Shown in pieces: positions 54,597-63,908 of a stretch of DNA of 64,000 nt. Position 1 is the first letter of the stretch; every line of letters starts with the position of its first letter. The notes under the pieces were generated by a model. It saw nothing but the letters and a program-made list of their open reading frames with translations, ran no database searches and was not told the origin of the DNA. Origin of the DNA: Adhaeribacter radiodurans (lineage in GTDB: Bacteria; Bacteroidota; Bacteroidia; Cytophagales; Hymenobacteraceae). The translations under genes and the position numbers were made by a program. The stretch is taken from NCBI RefSeq assembly GCF_014075995.1, contig NZ_CP055153.1, forward strand, positions 5,704,001 to 5,768,000, given 5' to 3'.

Positions 54597-57320
54597 ATGA
54601 CTTCAACCAAAACTGGAGCACCCCTTGATTTAGAATTGCTCTTTCATCAACTTCCGGGGCTTTACTTAATTTTAGATCCAGCTTTAACTATTATTGAAGT
54701 TAGCAACTCGTATTTAAAAGCAACCTTAACGAAGCGGGAGAATCTCATTAACTACTACATTTTTGATGTTTTTCCGGATAATCCAGCTGCTTCTGAAGCC
54801 AACGCAGCAAGTAATTTACGGGCATCGCTCCAGCAAGTACTTCAGCAGAAAAGAACGCAGAAAATGGCTATCCAACGGTACGATATTCCCCGGCCAGCGG
54901 AACAAGGAGGCGGTTTTGAGAAGCGCTATTGGAAAGTACGGAACAAACCAGTTAAAAATGCGGCTAATGAAATACAGTATATAATTCACCAGGTAAAGGA
55001 TATTACCTTCTATTATCAGGAAAAGCAAGTTTACCAGCTTAACGAAGAGTTACTGCACGTAGCAATGCAAATGATTAACGATGTTATCTGGGATTGGAAC
55101 CTGCCGGATAATAAAATTATCTGGAGTGATGGTTTTAACACCCGGTTTGGCTACCAAAAAGAAGATGTCGAACCTACCGTTTACTCTAAGTATTCTCGCA
55201 TTCATCCAGAGGATGTAGAACGTATCGAGCATAGCATACAAACGGTGATACAACATGGCCTGGAAGTTTGGAGCGATGTGTACCGCTTTAAACGAAAAGA
55301 TGGCTCTTTCGCCGAAATACTAGACCGGGGATTTGTACTGCGCGATAGTCAGCAGAAGCCGTACCGCATGATTGGGGCAATGATTGATATAAGCCAAACC
55401 AAACAAGCAGAAGAAGATGCCCGGCAAAGCGCTTTCCGCTTTAACAGTTTAATGGAATCCTTGCCCCTCATGACCTGGACTGCCTTGCCCACCGGAAAAG
55501 TAAATTATTATAACCAGCGTTGGTCGGAGTACTTAGGAATATCGCAAAAAGAATTATTAGAAATTGGGTGGGAGCACTACATTCATCCGGAAGACAAAAC
55601 CCTTACGCAAACTAAGTGGCAACATGCAGTAACTACGGGTACTCCGCTGGAAGTGGAGAACAAGTGGCGCTCCGTTAGCAGTGCCGAATACCGCTGGTTT
55701 TTAGTCCGGGCAGTTCCCATTCGCGACGAAAACGATGAAATTATATTATGGATTGGTTCGCATACAGATATTGACGTACATAAGCGATTTCAGGAAGAAC
55801 TGCAAATACGCGACGAAAAGCTACAACGTATGCTCCAGCAGGCTCCGGCGCATTTTTGTTTAGTAAAAGGGCCAGATCAGATTATTGATTTTGCCACTCC
55901 GGGCATTCAGCAACTTTTTGGTAACCGCGAATGCATTGGATTACCCATTGGTACAGCCTGGCCCGAAATTGAGGAACAAGGCCTAACCCGCTTAATGAAG
56001 CAAGTATACTCCAGCGGAGAGCCCCTCGTTTTTCAGGAAACCAAAGTAATGGTAGACCGCCTTAATAAAGGGCAATTACAAGAAGGTTATTTTAGCTTTA
56101 CTTACCAGCCTTTCCGGGACAGCCAAAACAGGATAGAAGGCGTACTCATTTTAGCCGTTGAAGTCACCGACCAAGTAATAGCTAAACGGCAGGCCGAAAT
56201 ACTAACCAAACAACTACGTGCCGAAAAAGAACGATTTGAATTTCTGGCCGAAACTATACCGCAATTTATCTGGACTACGGACCAGCAAGGCTACCACGAT
56301 TACTTTAACCAACGCTGGATTAATTATACCGGCTACGATGTAGAAGCGAGCCGGGGTACCGAAATGTGGCGAAATCTACTGCACCCGGACGACAGGGAAC
56401 GATCTCAAACCCGCTGGGAACATTCGCTACGAACCGGTGAATTTTACGAAGTAGAATATCGGTTTAAAAGCAAAGAAGGAAACTATCGCTGGTTTTTAGG
56501 GCAGGCTACCCCCATGCACGATGTCAACGGCAACATTACCAAATGGTTTGGAACCTGCACCGATATTGAAGAAAAAAAACGCTCCGAAGAAGAATTATTA
56601 ACTATTAACCAGGAACTCCGCAAAACCAACGAAGATTTAGATAGCTTTGTCTACACGGCCTCGCACGATTTAAAATTACCCATTATAAGTATGTCGCGCA
56701 TCTTTAGCGAGCTTACCCGTTCGGCGCAGTTTACAGCACCCGATGCCGAAATACTAATAACCATGTTTCATAAATCGCTGGATCAGCTTCATACTACCAT
56801 CCGGGATTTAACCGACATTGTGCAGGTACAAAAAAACTTAGACCAACATCAGGAAATTACTTTGTTCACTGATGTTATTCAGGAAGTTCAGTTAAGCATA
56901 CAAGACATAATTAAAGAATCGGATGCTCAAATTATTGCTCATTTTGAGGCAGCCCCTACTATTTACTTTTCGCGCGTTAATCTTAAAAGTATTATCTACA
57001 ACTTACTTAGTAACGCTATAAAGTACCGTTCTCCGCACCGAAAACCAGTTATAAACATAAAAACAGATAAAGAAAATGAATTTATAGTACTAACCGTACA
57101 GGATAATGGATTAGGTATTAACTTAGAGCGGCATAAAGGCAAACTATTTCAAATGTTTAAGCGCTTTCATAACCATGTAGGTGGTTCCGGAATTGGCTTA
57201 TACATTATAAACCGGATTGTACAGAACAATGGCGGACATATAGAATTAACCAGCGAAGTAGATGCCGGCACCACTTTTAAAGTATACTTAAAGCAGCAGG
57301 AGCGGACGCGCAGTACATGA
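54597..57320 (+). CDS. Multi-PAS sensor histidine kinase (soluble)
   Basis: This 907-residue kinase has no membrane segment or signal peptide. Five PAS-type domains are visible, starting near residues 10, 150, 275, 405 and 545; three carry typical PAS_3 patterns (WSDGFNTRFGYQKEDVEP, YYNQRWSEYLGIS, YFNQRWINYTGYD). The HisKA box is ASHDLKLPI with His690, and the ATPase domain has NLLSNAIKYRSP, DNGLGIN and GSGIGLYI. No receiver is fused. The response regulator overlaps its stop by 4 bases. It probably senses a cytoplasmic signal such as redox or light, but no cofactor residue can be named. Confidence 0.92.
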   Translation: MTSTKTGAPLDLELLFHQLPGLYLILDPALTIIEVSNSYLKATLTKRENLINYYIFDVFPDNPAASEANAASNLRASLQQVLQQKRTQKMAIQRYDIPRPAEQGGGFEKRYWKVRNKPVKNAANEIQYIIHQVKDITFYYQEKQVYQLNEELLHVAMQMINDVIWDWNLPDNKIIWSDGFNTRFGYQKEDVEPTVYSKYSRIHPEDVERIEHSIQTVIQHGLEVWSDVYRFKRKDGSFAEILDRGFVLRDSQQKPYRMIGAMIDISQTKQAEEDARQSAFRFNSLMESLPLMTWTALPTGKVNYYNQRWSEYLGISQKELLEIGWEHYIHPEDKTLTQTKWQHAVTTGTPLEVENKWRSVSSAEYRWFLVRAVPIRDENDEIILWIGSHTDIDVHKRFQEELQIRDEKLQRMLQQAPAHFCLVKGPDQIIDFATPGIQQLFGNRECIGLPIGTAWPEIEEQGLTRLMKQVYSSGEPLVFQETKVMVDRLNKGQLQEGYFSFTYQPFRDSQNRIEGVLILAVEVTDQVIAKRQAEILTKQLRAEKERFEFLAETIPQFIWTTDQQGYHDYFNQRWINYTGYDVEASRGTEMWRNLLHPDDRERSQTRWEHSLRTGEFYEVEYRFKSKEGNYRWFLGQATPMHDVNGNITKWFGTCTDIEEKKRSEEELLTINQELRKTNEDLDSFVYTASHDLKLPIISMSRIFSELTRSAQFTAPDAEILITMFHKSLDQLHTTIRDLTDIVQVQKNLDQHQEITLFTDVIQEVQLSIQDIIKESDAQIIAHFEAAPTIYFSRVNLKSIIYNLLSNAIKYRSPHRKPVINIKTDKENEFIVLTVQDNGLGINLERHKGKLFQMFKRFHNHVGGSGIGLYIINRIVQNNGGHIELTSEVDAGTTFKVYLKQQERTRST

Positions 57321-57766
57321 GAAAAATTATACCCCTAGATTTAATAATGCTGGTAGATGACGACGACACTACTAATTACCTGAATCATCGTTTGTTAACT
57401 CAGTTAAAAGCCGCTCATCAAATTAAAGTGGTGAAAGACGGCGAAAAAGCGCTTGAATACTTAACGCACGCTTGCGATAAAGCAAATCACGCTACCCATC
57501 CTTGTCCGGATTTAGTATTTATGGACATTAAAATGCCGGTAATGGATGGTTTTGAATTTCTGGAAATGTACCAGCAAGCAGACTTAGCCTTAAAAAATAA
57601 AGTAATTATTTTAATGTTAACTTCTTCGGCCAGCTTTTACGACCTGGAACGTTTAAAAAAATACGAAGCGGTTAAAAAACATTATTCCAAATCTCTTTCC
57701 GAAGCCGACGTAAAAGAAATACTGACGGAGTATTTTCCGGAACACATTACCGCTGTAGAAAACTAG
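57317..57766 (+). CDS. Single-domain response regulator (CheY-like)
   Basis: This 149-residue receiver-only protein has the phosphate-accepting Asp70 in FMDIKMPVMDGFE, the acidic cluster VDDDDTTNYL and a C-terminal Lys in KHYSKSLS. It overlaps the kinase stop codon by 4 bases (ATGA), so it is the cognate partner. With no output domain, it probably acts in a phosphorelay or by protein contact. Confidence 0.93.
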   Translation: MRKIIPLDLIMLVDDDDTTNYLNHRLLTQLKAAHQIKVVKDGEKALEYLTHACDKANHATHPCPDLVFMDIKMPVMDGFEFLEMYQQADLALKNKVIILMLTSSASFYDLERLKKYEAVKKHYSKSLSEADVKEILTEYFPEHITAVEN

Positions 57767-57882
57767 CCCGGCTCCGGAATATTTTCTGCTATAATGGTAA
57801 AGCAATATCCGCAGCATTCTTACTTTTTTGTTAAATACTTTTTAATCGTATCTGCTTTTTAATAGGATAATTGATTTACTAA

Positions 57883-58407
57883 ATGGATTTAGAACAAAAT
57901 ACCTACCTGCAAGTTGCTTTTCGGGCAGTAGCAGTGTACGTATTTATTATCCTAGCCATCCGGTTATTTGGTAAAAAAGAACTTTCTCAACTATCGGTTA
58001 TTGATTTAGTATTTATACTGCTCATCAGCAATGCAGTGCAAAATGCAATGGTGGGTACTAATACTACTCTTGCCGGCGGGTTGGTAGCAGCAGGTGCCTT
58101 GTTTGTAGCCAACTACCTTTTAAAATTAACTATTTACCGTTCGCGCGTTTGGAGTAAGCTCTTACAAGGCGAACCAGTTATGCTTATTTACAGAGGGCAG
58201 GTAAAACCCGAAAATTTGCGCAAAGTTCATTTGTCTATAGCAGAATTAGAGGGAGCCGCCCGGGAACATGGCGTGGAGCATTTACGCGAAGTAGATTTAG
58301 CCGTTTTAGAAATTGATGGCAATATTAGTATCCTGACCCACGATTTTAAGCAACAACATATTAGCCGCCGTAAAACCAGGCCTCCCCAGACCAATAATAT
58401 AGATTAG
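57883..58407 (+). CDS. DUF421 (YetF-type) membrane protein
   Basis: This 174-residue protein has N-terminal membrane helices (AVAVYVFIILAIRLFG, VIDLVFILLISNAVQNAM, LAGGLVAAGALFVANYLL) and a C-terminal alpha/beta region (LLQGEPVMLIYRGQVKPENL, EGAAREHGVEHLREVDLAVLEIDGNISIL) typical of DUF421. It is only distantly similar to the DUF421 protein at 35915. Function unknown. Confidence 0.88.
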   Translation: MDLEQNTYLQVAFRAVAVYVFIILAIRLFGKKELSQLSVIDLVFILLISNAVQNAMVGTNTTLAGGLVAAGALFVANYLLKLTIYRSRVWSKLLQGEPVMLIYRGQVKPENLRKVHLSIAELEGAAREHGVEHLREVDLAVLEIDGNISILTHDFKQQHISRRKTRPPQTNNID

Positions 58408-58726
58408 TATAGTTTTATTCTATTCCCAGAATCTTTCTTCCGGCTGGTATAATTTTCTGTTCTTTAATTAAATAATCTGTTTATTATTTTAAAGTTTACT
58501 AATTACCGGCAAGTATTTCGGGGAAGGAGCATAATGGGTGGTGAGGATACCACCATATGCGATATTTTCTGTTTTTTATTTGTAATACTACATAGTCTCT
58601 AATATATGTAGTTGTAATTAATTTAGTAAAATCAGAAGTTAATTAAATTTTAAAGCTAGGATTTTTGCAGACTTTAAATTAAAATCAAAGTTCTTCTACT
58701 TACTTTTCGTACTATAATTTATAACT
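58408..58726. other. Intergenic region with a palindrome
   Basis: ACTACATA (58587-58594) is inverted as TATGTAGT (58605-58612), separated by 10 bases. Such a site could be an operator for the M28 peptidase gene 115 bases downstream. No gene was found. Confidence 0.35.
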
Positions 58727-60433
58727 ATGAAAAAACTTTTTCTTGTGGCGCTTGCTGGCTTTCCCTGGTTATTTGGTTGCAGCGAGAACAATCGTAAACC
58801 GGCAGAATCTGCTGCTGTAAATACCGAAGCCATTCAACCAGCACTTACTAGCTTTACCGCCGACGATATTCTAAAACATACTAAAGTACTGGCTTCGGAT
58901 GCCTACGAAGGCCGGGCACCCGGTACTAAAGGCGAAGATTCTTCGGTAGCTTACCTTACCCGCCAGTTTAAGCAATTAGGGCTAGCTCCCGGCAACCCCA
59001 ATGGCACGTACATACAAGATGTGCCGCTTTACGGTTTTGCAGCTCAGCCTACCGCTTCTTTTACCGCGAACGGCAAGAAAATTAATCTTTCTTTTCCGAA
59101 CGATTACGTGGCTTTTTCGCACCAATACAAACCCCGCGTTACTGTTACTAACTCCGACATGGTATTTGTGGGTTATGGTATTGTAGCTCCCGAATATGGT
59201 TGGGATGATTACAAAGGCGTGGATGTAAAAGGCAAAACCATTGTAATGCTGGTAAACGACCCACCCATTCCGGATGGTAGCGACACTTCTAAATTGGATA
59301 GTAAAATGTTTGGTGGTCGGGCCATGACGTATTACGGTCGCTGGACGTACAAATATGAAATTGCTTCGGAAAAAGGAGCGGCAGCCGCTATTATTATTCA
59401 CGAAACCGAACCAGCCGGTTATCCTTACGAAGTAGTATCGGGCAGCAACAGCCGCGAAAACGTAGATATTCAAACGCCAGATAAAAATGCCGGGCAAGTA
59501 GCCGTAAAAAGCTGGATTACCACCGATAAAGCCAAAGAATTATTTGCCGCTTCGGGCCAGGATTTTGCTAAACTTAAAAAAATGGCGATTCAAAAAGATT
59601 TTAAACCGGTTGCCTTATCCGCCAAAGCCAACTTTGATTTAAAATTAACTTTACGTGAACTCAAAAGCCATAACGTTATTGCTAAACTAGAAGGTTCTGA
59701 CCCCAAATTAAAAGACGAATACGTAGTTTATACCGCCCACTGGGACCACCTGGGCAAAGACCTTAAACTTACCGGCGACCAGATTTACAACGGCGCTTTA
59801 GATAATGCTACCGGTACGGCTGGCCTGCTCGAATTGGCTGAAGCATACAAAAAATTGCCCGAACCACCTAAACGCTCCATCTTATTTCTAGCGGTAACTT
59901 CCGAAGAAAAAGGCTTATTAGGCTCCAAGTATTACGCGGCTAATCCTTTGTATCCGCTTAATAAAACTCTGGCCGATATTAACATGGATGTTCTCAATGC
60001 CTATGGCCGCACCAAAGATGTAATTATTATTGGTTATGGCAACTCTACTTTAGATGATATTTTAGCTAAGGCGGCGCAAACCCAAAACCGGAAAATTGTA
60101 CCGGAAGCTACTCCGGAAAAAGGATCGTTTTATCGTTCCGATCATTTCGAGTTTGCGAAACAAGGCGTGCCTGCGCTTTACGCCGAATCCGGCGAAGAAG
60201 CCGTAGACAAGCCGCAAGATTATTTCCGCAAAAAAGCCGAAGCGTATACGGCTAACGATTACCACAAAGTATCTGACGATATTAAAACCGATTGGGATTT
60301 TTCCGGTGCCGTTCAGGATCTACAATTGTACTTTCTGGTGGGTTACGATGTCGCCCAAGGTGATAGGTACCCTGAATGGAAACCCGGCACCGAGTTTAAA
60401 GCCAAACGAGAAGCCATGCTTAAACAGCAGTAA
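58727..60433 (+). CDS. M28-family zinc aminopeptidase lipoprotein
   Basis: This 568-residue protein has a signal with lipobox LFGC. It is a cocatalytic-zinc peptidase with an inserted PA-type domain (roughly residues 130-290, [14 protein letters not shown]). Zinc and catalytic residues are visible in [41 protein letters not shown] and the later ADINMD and [12 protein letters not shown]. Family members remove N-terminal residues from peptides or hydrolyse folate-like substrates. It is probably periplasmic or surface exposed and is followed by a strong terminator. Confidence 0.94.
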   Translation: MKKLFLVALAGFPWLFGCSENNRKPAESAAVNTEAIQPALTSFTADDILKHTKVLASDAYEGRAPGTKGEDSSVAYLTRQFKQLGLAPGNPNGTYIQDVPLYGFAAQPTASFTANGKKINLSFPNDYVAFSHQYKPRVTVTNSDMVFVGYGIVAPEYGWDDYKGVDVKGKTIVMLVNDPPIPDGSDTSKLDSKMFGGRAMTYYGRWTYKYEIASEKGAAAAIIIHETEPAGYPYEVVSGSNSRENVDIQTPDKNAGQVAVKSWITTDKAKELFAASGQDFAKLKKMAIQKDFKPVALSAKANFDLKLTLRELKSHNVIAKLEGSDPKLKDEYVVYTAHWDHLGKDLKLTGDQIYNGALDNATGTAGLLELAEAYKKLPEPPKRSILFLAVTSEEKGLLGSKYYAANPLYPLNKTLADINMDVLNAYGRTKDVIIIGYGNSTLDDILAKAAQTQNRKIVPEATPEKGSFYRSDHFEFAKQGVPALYAESGEEAVDKPQDYFRKKAEAYTANDYHKVSDDIKTDWDFSGAVQDLQLYFLVGYDVAQGDRYPEWKPGTEFKAKREAMLKQQ

Positions 60434-60460
60434 CATTTAGTTTTCCATCTTCAACCTCAA

Positions 60461-60493
60461 GCCTGAATAAAGATAATTTATTCAGGCTTTTTT
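60461..60493 (+). terminator. Terminator after the M28 peptidase gene
   Basis: A perfect 11-bp stem GCCTGAATAAA/TTTATTCAGGC with a 5-base loop is followed by six T, 28 bases after the stop. Confidence 0.92.
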
Positions 60494-60749
60494 ATTCTGG
60501 CTTCCTAATTATCCATTATGGAGTAACTATATTTAGCAAAAATTACTTTTTTAAAGACAGCGGATCTATTAAGTCGGCGTTCATGGTTTGAATACCAGTT
60601 TTAATGGTTAGTTTGGAAACGGGGGCAAAGTTGCTGATTAGCAAATTGTATTACTCTTCATTTTAAAATAAAAACATCAGTTTGGGTTACCTTTAAGCGA
60701 ATAAGGTATTAAACCCAAAATTGACAATAATCTCTTTTAATAAATTAGT
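60494..60749. other. Intergenic region with a possible gene remnant
   Basis: On the minus strand a 35-codon open stretch at 60543-60650 ends in TAA and reads like the C-terminus of a protein (APVSKLTIKTGIQTMNADLI), but it has no start codon or upstream body. The rest holds no recognised feature. Confidence 0.3.
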
Positions 60750-60977
60750 ATGAAAAATCTGACCAAAATTTCGGTTTTAGCGTTTGCCGCTCTTTCTTTT
60801 ACCTTTGCTTCTTGCGACTCTAAAAAAGCCGAGAACGCCGAAACTACCACAGAAAGTGCCATTGACGCAGCAGGTGCTGAACTTGATTCGGCCACTACTC
60901 CTACCGAAGGTGATACCGCTGTAGTTCAAGATCAACCCGTTCAAGACGGCGTTGTTGATTCGACTGGTACTAAATAA
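60750..60977 (+). CDS. Small acidic lipoprotein
   Basis: This 75-residue protein has a clear lipoprotein signal (LAFAALSFTFASC, lipobox FASC). The mature part is about 55 residues rich in Glu, Asp, Thr and Ala (TTTESAIDAAGAELDSATTP). It has no known domain. A strong terminator follows, so it has its own transcript. Confidence 0.78.
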   Translation: MKNLTKISVLAFAALSFTFASCDSKKAENAETTTESAIDAAGAELDSATTPTEGDTAVVQDQPVQDGVVDSTGTK

Positions 60978-61003
60978 AAAAGTTTACTTCTTTTGAAGCT
61001 TCA

Positions 61004-61035
61004 GCCTTGCTCCTTATCGGGAGCAAGGCTTTTTT
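61004..61035 (+). terminator. Terminator after the small acidic lipoprotein
   Basis: GCCTTGCTCC (61004-61013) pairs with GGAGCAAGGC (61020-61029), followed by six T. Confidence 0.92.
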
Positions 61036-61293
61036 ATTAGTACTTATTACCCTGCAAACTGTATAAGTAATCGGCCAAACAATTCCGACTTTATGCATTT
61101 CTACTAAGTCACTTTTATTTCATAACTTAATTAACTACCTGGCGCGTACCTTCCTTATTAAGATTACATTTCTATTTTTTTGCTGGTAAACTTCCCTTGG
61201 TGCTTGTACAACTTTTACTTACCTTACATAATACTTTACGGCGAGAAATGGTCGTTTTACTTAAAAGTATTTTTCACTAAAAGTTAATCAGCC
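61036..61293. other. Intergenic region with no recognised feature
   Basis: The bases upstream of the DUF6152/DUF6644 pair hold no gene, array or clear promoter element. Confidence 0.35.
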
Positions 61294-61650
61294 ATGGTTT
61301 TACTCCGAAAAAGTGTTGCCGCTCTTATTTTTTTAGTAATTACTTCCTTTACTCTTTTTCATCATGGTTGGGCCGATTACGACCAGGATAAAACAATTGA
61401 TTTTACAGGTACTATTCAGGAATTTACGTTCGAGAACCCCCATGCTATTGTGAAAGTGCAACAAGATAAAAAAGTCTGGACCGTTGTACTGGCACCAACC
61501 AGCCGTATACAGGAACGGGGCGTTCCAACGGCTAAATTAGCTAAAGGAAATCAACTGCACGTGGTAGGCTATCCGCACAAAGAAAAGAAAGACGAAATGC
61601 GGGCCGAGCGCATTTTTGTAGGTAAAGAAAAATACGAACTTCGCCGATAG
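61294..61650 (+). CDS. DUF6152-like secreted protein
   Basis: This 118-residue protein has a signal-anchor segment (ALIFLVITSFTLF) followed by HHGWADYDQDKTIDFTGTIQEFTFENPHAIVKV, and later RIQERGVPTAKLAKGNQLHVVGYPHKEKKDEMRAERI. This pattern, including the NPH motif, matches DUF6152 as I know it. Its function is unknown. The next gene starts 1 base after its stop, so the two are one unit. Confidence 0.82.
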   Translation: MVLLRKSVAALIFLVITSFTLFHHGWADYDQDKTIDFTGTIQEFTFENPHAIVKVQQDKKVWTVVLAPTSRIQERGVPTAKLAKGNQLHVVGYPHKEKKDEMRAERIFVGKEKYELRR

Positions 61651-61651
61651 T

Positions 61652-62128
61652 ATGGTAAATTGGCTAGACTGGCTGGAGCATAGTGCTTTGGCTATTGTTA
61701 TTCGCCGGTCGTCGTGGCTGTATCCAGCCCTCGAAATAGTTCATATTATTGGTATTGCTTTGCTGGTTGGGGCGGCATTTCTTTTTGACTTGCGGCTCCT
61801 AGGATTTTCCCGGCACTTGCCCGTAGTTGGCTTAGCTAATCACTTGCTTACCTGGTCTCGCCGTGGCCTTATTTTAATAGTACCTTCGGGAATTTTACTT
61901 TTTAGTACCAATGCTGTTGCCTTAGGCCAGGATTTTACTTTTTGGCTTAAAATTGCGGCCATAGTATTAGCTGGCTTAAATGCCCTGGTGTTTCATACCC
62001 AAACTTTTCCTGCTTTAAACCCTTCGGATAAAAATTATTTTCTTCCGGTCCGGGCTAAGCTTTCAGCGCTTTGTTCTCTTATTCTCTGGACAGTGGTAAT
62101 TGCCTGTGGCCGCCTGCTGGCATATTAA
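61652..62128 (+). CDS. DUF6644-like integral membrane protein
   Basis: This 158-residue protein has four hydrophobic segments (ALEIVHIIGIALLVGAAFLF, GLILIVPSGILLFSTNAVAL, FWLKIAAIVLAGLNALVFH, LCSLILWTVVIACGRLLAY). Conserved-looking His residues stand in EIVHIIG and LVFHTQT, as in heme- or metal-binding membrane proteins, though this is a guess. It starts 1 base after the DUF6152 gene, so the pair is coexpressed and probably interacts. Confidence 0.82.
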   Translation: MVNWLDWLEHSALAIVIRRSSWLYPALEIVHIIGIALLVGAAFLFDLRLLGFSRHLPVVGLANHLLTWSRRGLILIVPSGILLFSTNAVALGQDFTFWLKIAAIVLAGLNALVFHTQTFPALNPSDKNYFLPVRAKLSALCSLILWTVVIACGRLLAY

Positions 62129-62257
62129 CTTAGATAAGCAACAGTTGGTTCGTACGGGCTACGTGGCGGATAATGCAACTAAATAATTGTTAAGAAGTAT
62201 TAAAACAATCTCTAATCTTTTAAGCTATTATTTCTATAGACTGACCTAAGCTTTATT

Positions 62258-63667
62258 ATGAATAACACGCGCATTGAGCACGACTTTATCGGCGAAAAAG
62301 AAATTCCGGCCGAAGTTTATTATGGCGTTCAAACTTTTCGGGCTCTCGAAAATTTTAATATTACCGGCCAACGTATTTCGCAGGAACCATTTTTTGTGCA
62401 AGCCTTAGCTTATGTAAAAAAAGGGGCCGCGTTGGCGAACCGCGAATTAGGAGTATTAGATCCGCAAATTGCGGATTTTATTATAAAAGCCTGCGACCGT
62501 GTTATTGCCGGAGAATTTATAGATCAGTTTCCGTCGGACATGATTCAAGGGGGAGCGGGCACTTCGGTAAACATGAACGCCAACGAAGTAATCGCGAATA
62601 TTGCTCTGGAAATGATGGGGCACGCCAAAGGCGATTACCAGTATTGCCACCCCAATAACCACGTTAATTTTTCGCAATCTACCAACGATGCCTACCCCAC
62701 TGCTTTCCGGATTGCTTTACTTAATAAACTAACTGCTTACACGCAGTCGCTTACCGCTTTATCTGCCGCCTTTGAAGCGAAAGGCGTGGAATTCAAGAAT
62801 GTGTTAAAAATGGGTCGTACCCAACTTCAGGATGCGGTACCTATGTCGATGGGTGATGAGTTTAAAGGATTTGCCAATACTTTAGCCGAAGAAGTAGGCC
62901 GCTTGGAAGATGCCAAACAATTAATTGCCGAAATAAACATGGGTGCCACCGCTATTGGTACCGCCGTTAATGCCCCCGCCGGCTACCCCGAGTTGGTTAC
63001 AAAATACTTAGCCGAAATAACCAGTTTGCCTTTGTACCTGGCACCTGATTTAATTGAAGCTACTTCTGATACCGGCGCGTACGTGCAGCTTTCGGGGGTA
63101 TTAAAACGCACAGCTGTAAAAATTTCTAAAATTTGCAACGATTTGCGTTTGCTTTCTTCGGGCCCGCGTACCGGTTTGTTCGAAATTAGTTTGCCCCAAA
63201 TGCAACCAGGTTCTTCTATTATGCCCGGTAAAGTAAATCCGGTTATTCCGGAAGTAGTAAACCAAACCGCTTATTACGTTATTGGCGCCGATCTTACTAT
63301 TACGCTGGCTGCCGAGGCTGGTCAGTTGCAATTAAACGTAATGGAGCCGGTTATTGCATTTTCGTTGTTTACTTCTATTAGTTACATGACCAATGCTTGT
63401 TATACACTGCGCGAAAAATGCGTGTTGGGCATTGTTGCTAACAGCGCCCGCACCCAGGAAATGGTGATGCACAGCGTAGGTATTGTAACCTTGCTTAATC
63501 CTATTGTTGGTTACGAAACCGCCGCTGCTACGGCCAAAGAAGCGCTACAAACCGGCAAATCCATTTACCAGATTGTAGTAAAAGAGCGACAATTGATTAC
63601 GCAGGAAAAATGGGATGAACTGTACTCCTTCGATAATTTAATTAAACCAAAATTTGTAACGGGGTAA
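62258..63667 (+). CDS. aspA: Aspartate ammonia-lyase (aspartase)
   Basis: This 469-residue enzyme reversibly converts aspartate to fumarate and ammonia, linking amino-acid and TCA metabolism. It is of the fumarase/aspartase superfamily; the N-terminus RIEHDFIGEKEIPAEVYYGVQT and the substrate loop GSSIMPGKVNPVIPEVVNQ match aspartase more than fumarase. Other motifs are QGGAGTSVNMNANEV and GRTQLQDAVPM. It stands alone, followed by a heptamer array and a bidirectional terminator. Confidence 0.92.
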   Translation: MNNTRIEHDFIGEKEIPAEVYYGVQTFRALENFNITGQRISQEPFFVQALAYVKKGAALANRELGVLDPQIADFIIKACDRVIAGEFIDQFPSDMIQGGAGTSVNMNANEVIANIALEMMGHAKGDYQYCHPNNHVNFSQSTNDAYPTAFRIALLNKLTAYTQSLTALSAAFEAKGVEFKNVLKMGRTQLQDAVPMSMGDEFKGFANTLAEEVGRLEDAKQLIAEINMGATAIGTAVNAPAGYPELVTKYLAEITSLPLYLAPDLIEATSDTGAYVQLSGVLKRTAVKISKICNDLRLLSSGPRTGLFEISLPQMQPGSSIMPGKVNPVIPEVVNQTAYYVIGADLTITLAAEAGQLQLNVMEPVIAFSLFTSISYMTNACYTLREKCVLGIVANSARTQEMVMHSVGIVTLLNPIVGYETAAATAKEALQTGKSIYQIVVKERQLITQEKWDELYSFDNLIKPKFVTG

Positions 63668-63679
63668 AAGAACCTAAGT

Positions 63680-63707
63680 AGTTGTTCGTTATTAGTTGTT
63701 CGACAAA
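63680..63707. repeat. Heptamer array downstream of aspA
   Basis: AGTTGTT, CGTTATT, AGTTGTT and CGACAAA follow at 7-bp spacing from 13 bases after the aspA stop codon. The AGTTGTT unit also occurs in the array at 37905. Confidence 0.5.
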
Positions 63708-63846
63708 TAAATTATTAGCAATTAATTAGTTAAGGCATAATCGAAACTAATTTCGTTAAAGTACTTATTTCACTTTTCTGATACCCAATGTTTATATAAT
63801 TTTTGATAAACCATTAGTATCATATATTAACCGCAGATAAAATAAA

Positions 63847-63892
63847 AAGCCCCGTTACAAACCAAACTTAGTTTAGGTTTGTAACGGGGCTT
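63847..63892. terminator. Bidirectional terminator
   Basis: A 17-bp stem, AAGCCCCGTTACAAACC and its inverse (arms 63847-63863 and 63876-63892), stands in the convergent gap. T-rich sequence lies on both sides. Confidence 0.9.
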
Positions 63893-63908
63893 AATTTTAA
63901 ATGAACAA

